From positions 1 through 64,000 of the forward strand of contig NZ_JAIMAV010000001.1 in NCBI RefSeq assembly GCF_023511815.1: a stretch of 64,000 nt of DNA. Direction: 5' to 3'. Positions 1-8,676 of the stretch are shown here, piece by piece (within the stretch, counting starts at the first letter, position 1; the number at the start of each line of letters is the position of its first letter). This DNA is from Alicyclobacillus sp. (GTDB lineage Bacteria; Bacillota; Bacilli; Alicyclobacillales; Alicyclobacillaceae). The translations under genes and the position numbers were made by a program. The notes under the pieces were generated by a model. It did not search any database and was not told the DNA's origin. It saw only the letters and a list, made by a program, of their open reading frames with translations.

Positions 1-534
1 AGGAGCAACACGCCGTACACGGAGCAGTGCAGCCGCGAGGCGGTCCGGATCATCTTCCAATCGCTCGTTCACGTCTATGAACACGGGGACGATCTCGACG
101 CCCGAGCCGACCTTCAGCGCGCCGCGTACCTGGCGGGGGTGGCCTTCACGCGGGCGTACGTGGGATACGTCCACGCGGTGGCGCACACGCTGGGCGGCTT
201 TTACCAGGTGCCGCACGGGTTGGCCAACGCTGTCATCCTCCCGTACGTCCTGGAGGACTACGGTGCAACGGTGCATCGGCGCTTGGCCGAGCTCGCGGAC
301 GTCGCCGGGATAGGAGGGTCCGGCGGATTGGCAGAGAAATCCGAGGCGTTCATCCAGGCCATCCGCACGATGAATCGGCAGATGGGAATTCCGGAGAAGA
401 TTGCGGGCATCCGGGACGAGGACATCCCGCTGATGATCCGGCGCGCGCTCGAGGAGGGCAACCCGCTCTACCCGGTGCCCAAGATCTTTACGCAGCGGGA
501 CATGGAGACGGTGTATCAGAGGATCCGGGGGTGA
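1..534 (+). CDS. Iron-containing alcohol dehydrogenase, C-terminal part (5' end outside window)
   Basis: The reading frame is open from the first base and ends at a TGA. It encodes the helical metal-binding half of a group III (iron-dependent) alcohol dehydrogenase: the stretch HAVAHTLGGFY followed by QVPHGLANAV carries the histidines that bind the divalent metal in this family. These enzymes interconvert alcohols and aldehydes with NAD(P)H in the cytoplasm. The stop overlaps the start of the following aldehyde dehydrogenase (GTGATGA), so the two are translationally coupled and probably form an alcohol-to-acid route. The N-terminal Rossmann part, and therefore the cofactor preference, cannot be seen. 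Confidence 0.93.
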   Translation, partial: RSNTPYTEQCSREAVRIIFQSLVHVYEHGDDLDARADLQRAAYLAGVAFTRAYVGYVHAVAHTLGGFYQVPHGLANAVILPYVLEDYGATVHRRLAELADVAGIGGSGGLAEKSEAFIQAIRTMNRQMGIPEKIAGIRDEDIPLMIRRALEEGNPLYPVPKIFTQRDMETVYQRIRG

Positions 535-1910
535 TGACGGTGGATGGTCCGCACGACATCGTGGAACAGCAAAGGGCGTACTTTCAATCCGGACAGACGC
601 TCGATCTCGCTTTTCGCCTTCAGGCCCTGCGCCGGTTATTGGAACAGATTGCGGCGCGGGAGGCGGACATCTCGCGGGCACTCCACGCGGATCTCCACAA
701 GTCGGCCTTCGAGGCGTACAGCACGGAGATTGGCTTTGTCCTGGCGGAGATCCGGTTCACCCTCCGGCACCTGCACCGCTGGGTCCGTCCGGAGCGGGTG
801 AGGACGCCGCTGACGCACCTGGGCGCGAAAAGCTTGGTCATCCCGCAACCGTACGGGGTGACGCTCATCATCGCGCCGTGGAATTATCCGTTTCAACTGG
901 CCATCGCGCCGCTCATCGGGGCAATTGCGGCAGGCAACTGTGCGGTCATCAAGCCTTCGGAGTGGGCCCCGAGGACAGCCATGGTCGTCCAGGAGATTGT
1001 GTCGTCGGTGTTTCCCAAGGAGCATGTGTGCGTCGTGCAGGGCGCGGTGGAAGAGACGCAGGCGCTGCTGGCGGAGCCGTTCGATTACATCTTTTTCACC
1101 GGCAGTACGGCCGTAGGGCGCGTGGTCATGGAGGCGGCGGCGAAACACCTCACTCCGGTCACCCTGGAACTTGGCGGAAAGAGCCCTGCGATTGTCCATC
1201 GGGACGCGCGGCTTGATCTGGCCGCTAAGCGGATTGCCTGGGGGAAGTTCACCAACGCCGGCCAGACCTGCATCGCGCCGGATTATGTGTATGTGCACCG
1301 AGCGGTGCGGGATGCTTTTCTCACATCGCTCCAACAGGCCATCGTGCATCTGTACGGGCCGCGTCCTCTGGAGAATCCCGCGTACACGCGGATCGTCAGT
1401 GAGCATCACTTCCATCGCCTCATGGCCTTCATCCAGCCACATCAGGTGTTCCTCGGCGGGCAGGGCAGACCCGATGAACGTGTCCTGGAGCCGACCGTGC
1501 TTGTGGACGTGACGTGGGAGGATCCGGTGATGCAAGAGGAGATCTTCGGCCCCATCCTGCCGGTGCTGGTGTATGAGGATCTCGGCGAAGTGATGGAGGC
1601 GTTGCAGAGCCGGCCCAAGCCGCTGGCGCTGTACCTGTTCACCCAGGACGCCGAGATCGAGCGGCGGGTGCTGGAGCGGGTGCCGTTTGGGGGAGGGTGC
1701 GTCAACGATACGTTGTATCACTTTGCCTCCCCGCACCTGCCATTCGGGGGCGTCGGCCACAGCGGGATGGGCGCGTATCACGGCCGAGCGAGTTTTGATA
1801 CATTTTCCCATCGCAAGAGCGTGCTCAAACAGACCGTGCGGTTTGACCTGCCGTTTCGGTATCCAAATCAGAAAGACGGCTTGAAGTGGGTGAAACGGTT
1901 TTTGCGGTAG
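531..1910 (+). CDS. Aldehyde dehydrogenase, class 3-like (459 aa)
   Basis: NAD(P)-dependent oxidation of aldehydes to acids. The catalytic pair is present: Glu213 in VTLELGGKSP and Cys247 in FTNAGQTCIAPDY; the cofactor-loop motif IIAPWNYPFQ is near residue 114 and FFTGSTAVGR near 189. The length of about 460 residues, without the longer N-terminus of class 1/2 enzymes, and the C-terminal PFGGVGHSGMG motif fit the class 3/YwdH-like group. Start is GTG at 531 or the ATG immediately after it; both overlap the stop of the alcohol dehydrogenase, implying one operon in which the dehydrogenase supplies aldehyde. The physiological substrate is not evident. Confidence 0.93.
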   Translation: MMTVDGPHDIVEQQRAYFQSGQTLDLAFRLQALRRLLEQIAAREADISRALHADLHKSAFEAYSTEIGFVLAEIRFTLRHLHRWVRPERVRTPLTHLGAKSLVIPQPYGVTLIIAPWNYPFQLAIAPLIGAIAAGNCAVIKPSEWAPRTAMVVQEIVSSVFPKEHVCVVQGAVEETQALLAEPFDYIFFTGSTAVGRVVMEAAAKHLTPVTLELGGKSPAIVHRDARLDLAAKRIAWGKFTNAGQTCIAPDYVYVHRAVRDAFLTSLQQAIVHLYGPRPLENPAYTRIVSEHHFHRLMAFIQPHQVFLGGQGRPDERVLEPTVLVDVTWEDPVMQEEIFGPILPVLVYEDLGEVMEALQSRPKPLALYLFTQDAEIERRVLERVPFGGGCVNDTLYHFASPHLPFGGVGHSGMGAYHGRASFDTFSHRKSVLKQTVRFDLPFRYPNQKDGLKWVKRFLR

Positions 1911-2291
1911 GGGGATGCCGCCATCACCGCAACGTGGTTCACCGCTGGGCGCTTGCCCGTAAATACTGGCCCGTGATGGAACGCTCCGCGTCGACGAACT
2001 CGATTCCTCTTGCGAACCAGGTGGCACCGGGCAAGGTGGTCATCCATGCATCGGCAGGTGCCCCTGCTTGGGGGGATTTCGCTGTTCCGGTACGCTTATC
2101 CGGTGTCGTTGCGCGGGACGGTGGCGACGCTCGAATTTTACGTCCCCAGTCCGCGGAACGGGTCAGGGCAAGACGCCATATGGCTCAAAGTCCGGTTGGA
2201 ATGAGCAGCAGGGGGGCGATACCGGCAGATTTGCGAAATTCGAGCCGGTCTCGCCCACTACCCGTCGATGGTCTATGGTGGTGCCGTGAGA
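1911..2291. other. Intergenic stretch without a recognisable gene
   Basis: About 380 bases between convergent genes. Short open frames exist on the plus strand but none resembles a family I know or has a convincing ribosome binding site. I see no hairpin with a T-run and no T-box, although one GGTGGCACC sequence near 2029 resembles a T-box core by chance. It may be decayed coding sequence. Confidence 0.4.
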
Positions 2292-2720
2292 TCACTTATG
2301 TTGTCCTTCGGTATGGATTTGCCATGTGATCCCAAACTTGTCTGTCAAGATGCCGTATGCAGGACTGAAAAATGTCTCCTGAAGAGGCATGCGCACCGTT
2401 CCATCTTGCTGCAAGGCTTCGAAGAACCGTTGCGACTGTTCTTTGTCGTGGGTCGAAAGACAGATGGCCATTTGGTTCCCCGGCTGAACCGATTGATCCG
2501 GCGACGTATCGGACAGCATCAGTGTGCTCTCACCGATTTGGATGCTCGCGTGCAGGATTCGATCCTTTGTCTCCGCCGGAAATGACAATCCTGCGTTTTC
2601 AGGCAGTTCACCAAACGTCTGCTTGAAGAGAACCTTCGCGTCCAGCGCCCTTTCATAAAATGCAATGGCCTCACTGGCGTTGCCGTTCATGACCAAGTAG
2701 GGCGTTAATTTGACTGCCAC
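2292..2720 (-). CDS. VOC-family protein, PhnB/glyoxalase-like (142 aa)
   Basis: A single vicinal-oxygen-chelate domain of the PhnB-like subgroup, recognised by the opening LTPYLVMNGNASEAIAFYE, the middle segment HASIQIGESTLMLSD and the closing GILTDKFGITWQIH. Such proteins are small dimeric cytoplasmic metalloproteins or metal-free relatives; the substrate cannot be deduced. The start is GTG at 2720 behind GGAGCGGGTG. It stands alone, convergent with the aldehyde dehydrogenase and separated by about 230 bases from the ABC operon read in the same direction, so it may also be reached by readthrough from that operon. Confidence 0.85.
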   Translation of the reverse strand: MAVKLTPYLVMNGNASEAIAFYERALDAKVLFKQTFGELPENAGLSFPAETKDRILHASIQIGESTLMLSDTSPDQSVQPGNQMAICLSTHDKEQSQRFFEALQQDGTVRMPLQETFFSPAYGILTDKFGITWQIHTEGQHK

Positions 2721-2953
2721 CGTTCACCCGCTCCTTGATTTCTTTTATTTCCTTTCGCCGTCGCCGTCTGGCATGGAGCGACCCGTCGCCTGAATTCTAG
2801 ACGAACGGGTGTGGGATTGCAATTCGTAGGTTTGAAAGGGGCGGCTGCAGCCTGCGCACAAGGGAGCACCTGCGCGATGAGGCGAATCCAGCGGGGCGGG
2901 ACGGTGGCGTTGACTCGCCCCCGCTGCCATGCAGGTCTGCATCGCTTGCGTCC

Positions 2954-3760
2954 TCACAACGCCATCTGCCGCCGTTGGAACGCGAGCACGCCAAAGGCGA
3001 ACAGCAGTACCGAAATGATGGCGAGTACGGGGCAGACCATCGCCAGGCTGGCTTCGCCGTGGGCGATGCCCTGCGGATTGAAGGCGGTGAACAGGGACAG
3101 GTACTTCAACCACGATACGTGGTCATTCAATGCGCTGACGGTCTTCGTCGCGAAAAAGACGACCGTGAGTGCGGCCGATGTGCCTGCAGCGGCGCGTTCG
3201 TCCGGGCACAGGCACGAGAGCGCGAAACCATAGCCTCCCACGGCGAGGAACAACAGTGCGGCGACGGCATTCATCTCTACGAACTGCCACACATGAAAGG
3301 GGGCGTCGGGCGCGAGCCAGTGCACCCCGAGGATGCCAGCGACCGTCGTCAAGGCCGCGATGAGGAAGATGCCCGAGACGAGCACGGCGGCTTGGGTGAG
3401 TGCGACCCGGACCCTGGAGACCGGCGTGGACAGAAGGCAGGACATCCAACCGCGATCGACAGGATGCGCGATGAGCCGGGTGGCGGTGGTCACCACGTAG
3501 ATGGACAGGATGACGATGTATATCAGCGTGTAAAATTCGCCTGCGAGGTAGTCGTTCATCTGCGACACGCCCGCTTGGTATCCAATCATCTGGAGCAACC
3601 CCTGCGGCAGGTCTTGCAGCAACTGGTTGAGAGCAGACGATTGAGCCACAAAGGGATACGCCCAGATGAACAGCCACAGGTATGCGGCGGTCCCCAGCGC
3701 GAAACTGAGCAGGGTCTTCATGTGCATTTTCATGGAGGTTCGAAACAAGGCGGTGCTCAT
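2954..3760 (-). CDS. ABC-2 type transporter permease (268 aa)
   Basis: Integral membrane subunit with about six hydrophobic segments, typical of ABC-2 efflux permeases of 250-280 residues; it begins with a short cytoplasmic N-terminus (FRTSMKMHMKTLL) before the first membrane span. Its start overlaps the stop of the ATPase gene by four bases (ATGA), so the two are coupled and should form one exporter complex. The cargo is unknown; such TetR-linked exporters often handle drugs, lipids or peptides. A 45-residue relative of its C-terminus survives as a fragment near 12.4-12.5 kb, so this family was once present at least twice in the region. Confidence 0.88.
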   Translation of the reverse strand: MSTALFRTSMKMHMKTLLSFALGTAAYLWLFIWAYPFVAQSSALNQLLQDLPQGLLQMIGYQAGVSQMNDYLAGEFYTLIYIVILSIYVVTTATRLIAHPVDRGWMSCLLSTPVSRVRVALTQAAVLVSGIFLIAALTTVAGILGVHWLAPDAPFHVWQFVEMNAVAALLFLAVGGYGFALSCLCPDERAAAGTSAALTVVFFATKTVSALNDHVSWLKYLSLFTAFNPQGIAHGEASLAMVCPVLAIISVLLFAFGVLAFQRRQMAL

Positions 3761-4650
3761 GAACGCACCTCCGTTCGAGTGTCCGTGTAAACGTGCAGGA
3801 AGACCTCTTCCAAATCCAGTTCCCGGGTAGACAGGCTCGCGACGTCGCAGTGGGCGAGCGTTCGCACGAAGGTGTTGTAGTCACCGCGTACCTCCACGTC
3901 AATCTCGTTGCCGCGCGTGTGCAAGATACGGAATCCCTCGTGTTCCAAACGGATGACCTCCCGCGGGTCGCTCAATCCCACCGTGAACACCCGGCGTTGG
4001 GCCTTGCGCAGCGCGGTGACGTCCTCGAGGGCCACCAGGCGGCCGTCTTTGAGGATGCCGACGCGGCTGCAGATCCGCTCCACTTCGGGAAACTGGTGGG
4101 AGGACATCAGGATAGTGGCCCCGCGTTGTTGCTCTTCCTCCAATAATTCAAGGAAGCGCTGTTGCATCAGCGGATCGAGCCCGGAGGTGGGTTCGTCCAG
4201 GATCAGCACCTCGGGCTTGTGCATGAAGGCGGCGACGATGGCCAGTTTTTGCTTCATGCCCTTGGACATCTTGCGGATGGGGATGCGGGGATTGAATTCG
4301 AACCGGTGGATCAATTCATCTCGGCGCGCCGTGCTGCGAAGGTGGCGCATCCCGGCGACCAGTTCCAAAAACTCAAGGCCGGTTTGTTCCTCTGGAAAGC
4401 TGATCTCCCCGGGCAGGTAGCCGGTGATGGCATGGATACGCGGGGCGTCTTTCCAGCAGTCGAGCCCATTGATGGTGGCGCGGCCGGCATCCGGTTGCAG
4501 AAATCCCATCAGGATGCGCAGGGTGGTGGACTTGCCGGCCCCGTTGGGGCCGAGGTATCCGAGGACTTCGCCCCGCCGGACCTCCAGGGTCAGGTTGCTC
4601 ACCCCGCGGCCGTTCGTAAATCGCTTGTTCACCTGATGCAGGTGAATCAT
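3757..4650 (-). CDS. ABC transporter ATP-binding protein (297 aa)
   Basis: Cytoplasmic ATPase of the CcmA/NatA type. The Walker A motif GPNGAGKST lies near residue 36, the signature is the divergent KMSKGMKQK near 135, followed by Walker B VLILDEPTSGLDP and the switch histidine in MSSHQFPE. The C-terminal 80 residues form the usual regulatory extension of this subgroup. It overlaps both the upstream TetR gene and the downstream permease gene by four bases, giving a tight regulator-ATPase-permease operon. The export substrate is not indicated by the sequence. Confidence 0.93.
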   Translation of the reverse strand: MIHLHQVNKRFTNGRGVSNLTLEVRRGEVLGYLGPNGAGKSTTLRILMGFLQPDAGRATINGLDCWKDAPRIHAITGYLPGEISFPEEQTGLEFLELVAGMRHLRSTARRDELIHRFEFNPRIPIRKMSKGMKQKLAIVAAFMHKPEVLILDEPTSGLDPLMQQRFLELLEEEQQRGATILMSSHQFPEVERICSRVGILKDGRLVALEDVTALRKAQRRVFTVGLSDPREVIRLEHEGFRILHTRGNEIDVEVRGDYNTFVRTLAHCDVASLSTRELDLEEVFLHVYTDTRTEVRS

Positions 4651-5291
4651 GGCCCTTCCTCCTTGTACACACCGCGCCGGATGATGTCCAAATAGAGATC
4701 GAGATCGGCGTGAATCTGCTCGAAGGCCGTCTCAAAGTCGTCGTCGACGGCCTCTGGCAGGCGGGTGACGTACTGATCTACCATCCCTTGCGCAATCCAG
4801 TTGACGAGCGCGAACACCTGCTGCCAGGTCAGCCCGTCCCGCAGACCGTCGTTGGGCAGCCATGCCGCGACTTGGGCGAGATACTGTTCTGATGTCTGTG
4901 CGATGCTTTCCATCGCCTTGGCGTACACCGGATGCGCGGGCTCCTTGGCGATCCGCATCAACAATTGGTAAGTCAGCGGACGCTCCTGGCTGAACCGGAT
5001 CTTGCGCAGCGTGATGTCCTTCATCCACGCAAACGGGCTGTCGTACGAGAGCACGTCCCGCGTGGGGAAGGCGGCGGTGTACGTTTGAAGCGCGCGCTCG
5101 ACGATATAAAGGAAGAAATTTTCTTTGTCCGCGAAATATTTGAACAGCACGCCTTTGGAAATTCCGGCTTCTTCGACGATCCGGTTGGTCGACGCCCCGT
5201 CATACCCGTACTGAGCGAACTCACGCAAACCAGCGTGTACAATCGTCTCTTGCTTTTCCGAGGACAGGTTGAAATATTGCCGCGACGGCAA
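4647..5291 (-). CDS. TetR-family repressor of the ABC operon (214 aa)
   Basis: The N-terminal helix-turn-helix is clear: TIVHAGLREFAQYGYDGAS, then TNRIVEEAGISKGVLFKYF; the remaining 140 residues are the variable ligand-binding domain. I place the start at a TTG at 5291 because GAAAGGGG lies seven bases before it and the protein then begins just ahead of the first helix. Upstream in-frame ATGs at 5321 and 5333 have no ribosome binding site and the latter lies inside the operator. It heads an overlapping operon with the ABC ATPase and permease, so it most likely represses its own exporter until an effector binds. Confidence 0.88.
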   Translation of the reverse strand: MPSRQYFNLSSEKQETIVHAGLREFAQYGYDGASTNRIVEEAGISKGVLFKYFADKENFFLYIVERALQTYTAAFPTRDVLSYDSPFAWMKDITLRKIRFSQERPLTYQLLMRIAKEPAHPVYAKAMESIAQTSEQYLAQVAAWLPNDGLRDGLTWQQVFALVNWIAQGMVDQYVTRLPEAVDDDFETAFEQIHADLDLYLDIIRRGVYKEEGP

Positions 5292-5325
5292 ACGGACGCC
5301 CCTTTCGATTCTTGTCTTCATGGTT

Positions 5326-5341
5326 GTGACCATCTGGTCAC
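5326..5341 (-). promoter_or_regulatory. Probable TetR operator at the transcription start
   Basis: A perfect inverted repeat, GTGACCA-TC-TGGTCAC (7-base arms, 2-base centre), sits where transcription of the TetR/ABC operon should begin, just downstream of the -10 element. Its position and symmetry fit autorepression by the TetR protein encoded immediately downstream; binding is inferred. Confidence 0.7.
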
Positions 5342-5347
5342 GATTGC

Positions 5348-5377
5348 ATTGTAGAGTGAGGTCTCGGTTGGTGTCAA
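5348..5377 (-). promoter_or_regulatory. Sigma-A promoter of the TetR/ABC operon
   Basis: On the minus strand a consensus -35 TTGACA (5377-5372) and a -10 TACAAT (5353-5348) are separated by 18 bases. The predicted start point coincides with the inverted-repeat operator, leaving a leader of about 50 bases before the TTG start of the repressor gene. Confidence 0.75.
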
Positions 5378-5572
5378 GGGTTTGCCAAACGGAGCGGGGC
5401 GGGTATCCCGTGGACTGAACCATGTGGATGGAATCATGTGGATGTGGTAGAATCAGACGGTGTATGCCAGAGGGATTCACTCCTTCTGTGCCGTGTGCGA
5501 CGGTCCCCAGTCTTTCACTCGGACGGGGGCCGACGTGTTTTGGGAAACCTTTGCACCGGGAGGGACGATGAG

Positions 5573-6502
5573 ATGAAAGCGGTCTATATTGAGGCGTACG
5601 GGGGCCGGGACCAGCTTCGCTACGGTGATCTGCCGGAACCGCAAGTGGGCCCGCACGACGTATTAATTGAGGTCCATGCGGCGGCCGTCAATCCCGCGGA
5701 TTGGAAGATCCGAAACGGATGGCTGCAACAGCGCGTACAATACGAATTCCCGCTCATCCTGGGATGGGATGTAGCCGGTGTCGTGGTGAAGACGGGCGCC
5801 CAGGTGACTCGCTTTACAATCGGGGACGAGGTGTTCTCCAGGCCGGACATCGCCCGCAACGGCGCCTACGCGGAATACATCGCCGTGGATGAGCGCCTCG
5901 TCGCGAAGAAACCGGCCGGCCTGTCGTTCGAGGAGGCGGCCGCGGTCCCCTTGGCGGCTCTGACGGCCTGGGAGGCTCTGGTGGAGGTCGCGCACGTGCA
6001 ACCGGGTCAGCGCGTCCTGATTCACGCGGGTGCGGGCGGCGTGGGCGTGTACGCCATCCAGTTGGCGAAACACTTCGGCGCGGAGGTGACCACCACCGTC
6101 AGCCAGAAAAATGTGGGACTGGTGCAGGAGCTCGGGGTGGACCGCGTGATCGACTACACGGCCGAGGATTTCACAAAGGACGGCCGGCTGTATGACATCG
6201 TGTTCGACACGGTGGGCGGGCCGGTGCAGGAGCAAAGCCTGGAGGTGGTGAAACCGGGCGGAATCCTTGTGTCGATTGTGTCTCCGCCCAAGTCGGAGGC
6301 CTGCGAGGAACGAGGCATTCGCGGCGCGTGGTTTTTCCTCGAGCCGGACGGTGAAAAGCTTGCGAAGATTGGACGCCTGATTGAGGAGGGCCGCGTAAAA
6401 CCCGTCGTAGGCGCGGTGTTCCCGCTGGCGGAGGCGGCGAAGGCGCATGAACTGAGCGAGTATCGCCATTTGCAGGGCAAGATTGTGCTGCGGGTCAAGT
6501 GA
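5573..6502 (+). CDS. NADP-dependent MDR oxidoreductase, quinone-reductase-like (309 aa)
   Basis: Medium-chain dehydrogenase/reductase without zinc ligands. The N-terminal catalytic fold has HAAAVNPADWKIRNG and the cofactor domain carries the VLIHAGAGGVGVYAIQLAK glycine-rich motif near residue 145, typical of the zeta-crystallin/quinone oxidoreductase branch that reduces quinones or enones with NADPH. The ATG at 5573 follows GGGAGG by nine bases; an ATG five bases earlier runs into a stop at once. The gene is divergent from the TetR/ABC operon, and its promoter region could fall under the same repressor, but no second operator is visible. Confidence 0.9.
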   Translation: MKAVYIEAYGGRDQLRYGDLPEPQVGPHDVLIEVHAAAVNPADWKIRNGWLQQRVQYEFPLILGWDVAGVVVKTGAQVTRFTIGDEVFSRPDIARNGAYAEYIAVDERLVAKKPAGLSFEEAAAVPLAALTAWEALVEVAHVQPGQRVLIHAGAGGVGVYAIQLAKHFGAEVTTTVSQKNVGLVQELGVDRVIDYTAEDFTKDGRLYDIVFDTVGGPVQEQSLEVVKPGGILVSIVSPPKSEACEERGIRGAWFFLEPDGEKLAKIGRLIEEGRVKPVVGAVFPLAEAAKAHELSEYRHLQGKIVLRVK

Positions 6503-6733
6503 ATCGGCGCGGCGACGCCTGGATGGTGCGTTGGAGACTCGCCTGACGGCGCGCTACATCCGGGGCCGCCGGGGCCAAATCTGGCCTTGCCTCCGGAGAT
6601 GGATTCCGGGCCGCGGTTGCCGAGGGCGGCGACTGTCGCAAGGTCCGTCGGGACGTACGCCGGCGGCATACGATAGGCGAAGGTGTACGCTGGTCCGCAT
6701 GCAGGTAAGACCCTGAGTCAGGGGGGAGGCCGA

Positions 6734-8127
6734 CTGAAACCGGGATTGTACGAACAGAGGTCAATGAAATCGTGAACGCACGCCTGGCGGGGTCACGGGA
6801 GGGCTTCGAGCCCAAGACGGAGCGTCTGGATGCGGCGGAATCGTCGCTGATGCTGGGCGATTACATCGGACAGCTGGTGCGCCGCGTGCTCGATACGGTC
6901 GATGGGGAGAATGCCGTCTCAGACCGCGTGGCGCTGTGCAATCGACTGATTGCGTGGCTGGCCGAGCAGGTGCATGACCCGGAGGTGATTGGTTGGCGGG
7001 TCTGCCCGGAAGCGGAAGTGCTCCTGGCGATATCCACATGTCCTATGACACGAGGCGCACGAGACTGCACGCGAAAGCTTATATTTTCCATCGCGATACC
7101 GGGTTCTCGAGCGCCTACATCGGTTCGTCCAATCTGTCGAGTGCGGCGCTGACCGCCGGACTCGAGTGGAAGAAGTTCGCCGGCCTGTTGGCGAGATCGA
7201 CCCGAGACTTCGAGAAACAGGTGCGCGAAGGCTTCCCCGACGTCCCCAGGGGGAGCTTCATCCAGCTCGAACGGCAGGCCATGGGGTGGGTGCTGGACAA
7301 CATCCGTGCTACCTCGCGCTATCCTGCGGCCTGGTTGCGGCGGCTTCGGGATTTCGAGGACGATGTGGGCGTGCCCTTGACGCTGGCCAACTTCGTGCGC
7401 CATGAGCAATTGTCTTTGCGGGCGTTTTACCGCCGCGGTCGCAGTTTCGCTCGCCTGTGTGCGGAAGCCGGGGTGCGAGCCGCATTCTCGGATCCAGATG
7501 AGCCCGTGCACACCAAGGCGCTGGTTCGGTTGGCTGGTGTGGATTCCAGGCGGTGGATTGATGTCGTGGTGACCCAGGAGGTGCTGGCGGTTCCCCAATA
7601 CAACCGGGATGGCATTGATTTTGTAGACGAACCGGTGGATCTCGGGTTTCCCTCTCCGCTTTATCTGCATTGCAGCTATACGCGCGATCAATTGTTGGCA
7701 GGGCTGGGCTTCTATACGGAGGACCGCATGCCCGGGATGCGGGAGGGGGTGCTGCATCTTGGGGATAAGAACCTGGACGGTCCTGCTCATCACCCTGAAC
7801 AAGGCGGACAAAGACTTTTCGCCGACCACCATGTATCAGGACTAGGCCATCAGCGACGTGCTCTTTCACTGGCAATCGCAGAGCACGACCTCTGCGGATT
7901 TGCCCACGGGGCAGCGCTACATCCATCACCGGGAGCAGGGCGGTCGCGTCGTGCTGTTTGTGCGGGAGTTCAAACAGGACGCGGCGGGGGCCCTGCCGTA
8001 CACGTACCTCGGGACGGCGGAGTATGTCCGCCACACGGGCTCCCGTCCCATGAGTGTGATCTGGCGGCTTCACCGTCCGCTTCCCGCTAAGCTGTGGCGG
8101 CAGACCAACAAATGGGTGGTGAGGTAA
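6734..8127 (+). pseudogene. Decayed, internally deleted copy of the PLD-DEAH helicase-DUF3427 gene
   Basis: This is a wrecked paralogue of the intact gene at 14413-17550. It begins at a CTG behind GGGGGGAGG, matching the intact TTG start, but is frameshifted within 15 codons. A first deletion at about 7029 removes roughly 320 bases and shifts frame. A second, at about 7171, joins the HKD nuclease region ([21 protein letters not shown]) directly to [13 protein letters not shown], removing some 420 codons that held the whole helicase core. A third, near 7565, removes about 57 codons. An extra G near 7780 shifts frame again and a TAG at 7843 replaces the TAC codon of the intact copy. The last 90 codons remain nearly identical. 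Confidence 0.9.
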
Positions 8128-8162
8128 ACGCGACCGAGATGAGCGTGCCGCAAGCAGCCGGC

Positions 8163-8537
8163 TCATCGTCCGGCGGGTGTTGAGCCGTTGCAACAGCCTT
8201 CTGGGGGAACGGCGCATTGGGCGACGGGAGAGAGGTAGGCGTTCAAGGTGTTCAGCAGTTCGTTCATCCCGTCGGGATTAGGAAAGTAACAGGTCCACGG
8301 CCCGCGGACCTCTTTGCGGACCAGGCCTGCTTTCTCCAACACCTTCAGGTGATGGGAGACGGTGGGTTGCGAAAGGCCGGTCGCGGTCACCACATCGGCG
8401 ACGCAACAACCTCTTTCGTATGCTTCAATCCGGTCACAGCACGTGGCGATGGAGCCGTTGGCAAGCATCTGCAACATGGTCAGGCGGCTTCTATCGGCGA
8501 GGGCCTGCAGGCGCACGAGCAGCGTCTCGGTGTCCAT
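8163..8537 (-). CDS. arsR: ArsR/SmtB-family metalloid-responsive repressor (124 aa)
   Basis: Winged-helix repressor of the ArsR family: LQALADRSRLTMLQMLANG opens the DNA-binding domain and LSQPTVSHHLKVLEKAGLV is the recognition helix. Two cysteine pairs flank a short helix (TCCDRIEAYERGCC) and another pair lies near the C-terminus, a plausible arsenite site. The ATG at 8537 follows GGTGGTG; an in-frame ATG four codons earlier is possible. It is the second gene after arsI on the minus strand and should repress the shared promoter, where two overlapping dyads are present. The exact metalloid is inferred from the neighbour. Confidence 0.88.
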   Translation of the reverse strand: MDTETLLVRLQALADRSRLTMLQMLANGSIATCCDRIEAYERGCCVADVVTATGLSQPTVSHHLKVLEKAGLVRKEVRGPWTCYFPNPDGMNELLNTLNAYLSPVAQCAVPPEGCCNGSTPAGR

Positions 8538-8641
8538 ATTCACCACCATCGATGTTCAAGGTCTGCGAGGATTGTATCCTTGTGTGCTCGGCGTGTCAAT
8601 GGAGGTCCTGAGCGTCACGCGTGGGCGAAACGGAGCGGGAG

Positions 8642-8663
8642 GGGCGAGCCACATGGCTCGCCC
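8642..8663 (-). terminator. Hairpin between arsI and arsR
   Basis: A 9-base perfect stem, GGGCGAGCC and GGCTCGCCC around ACAT, lies in the 127-base gap after arsI. It lacks a T-run on either strand, so it may set the relative level of the two genes by pausing or RNA stability rather than act as a true terminator. Confidence 0.35.
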
Positions 8664-8676
8664 TTTGCGTGGTCGC

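Noticed and set aside
636-2027. Long minus-strand open frame opposite the aldehyde dehydrogenase
   Set aside because: Shadow frame of a GC-rich gene: biased composition, no family resemblance, no ribosome binding site. The same holds for other long antisense frames, for example opposite the sulfate operon.
2022-2040. GGTGGCACC as a T-box core
   Set aside because: No specifier stem before it, no terminator after it, and no biosynthetic or synthetase gene downstream.
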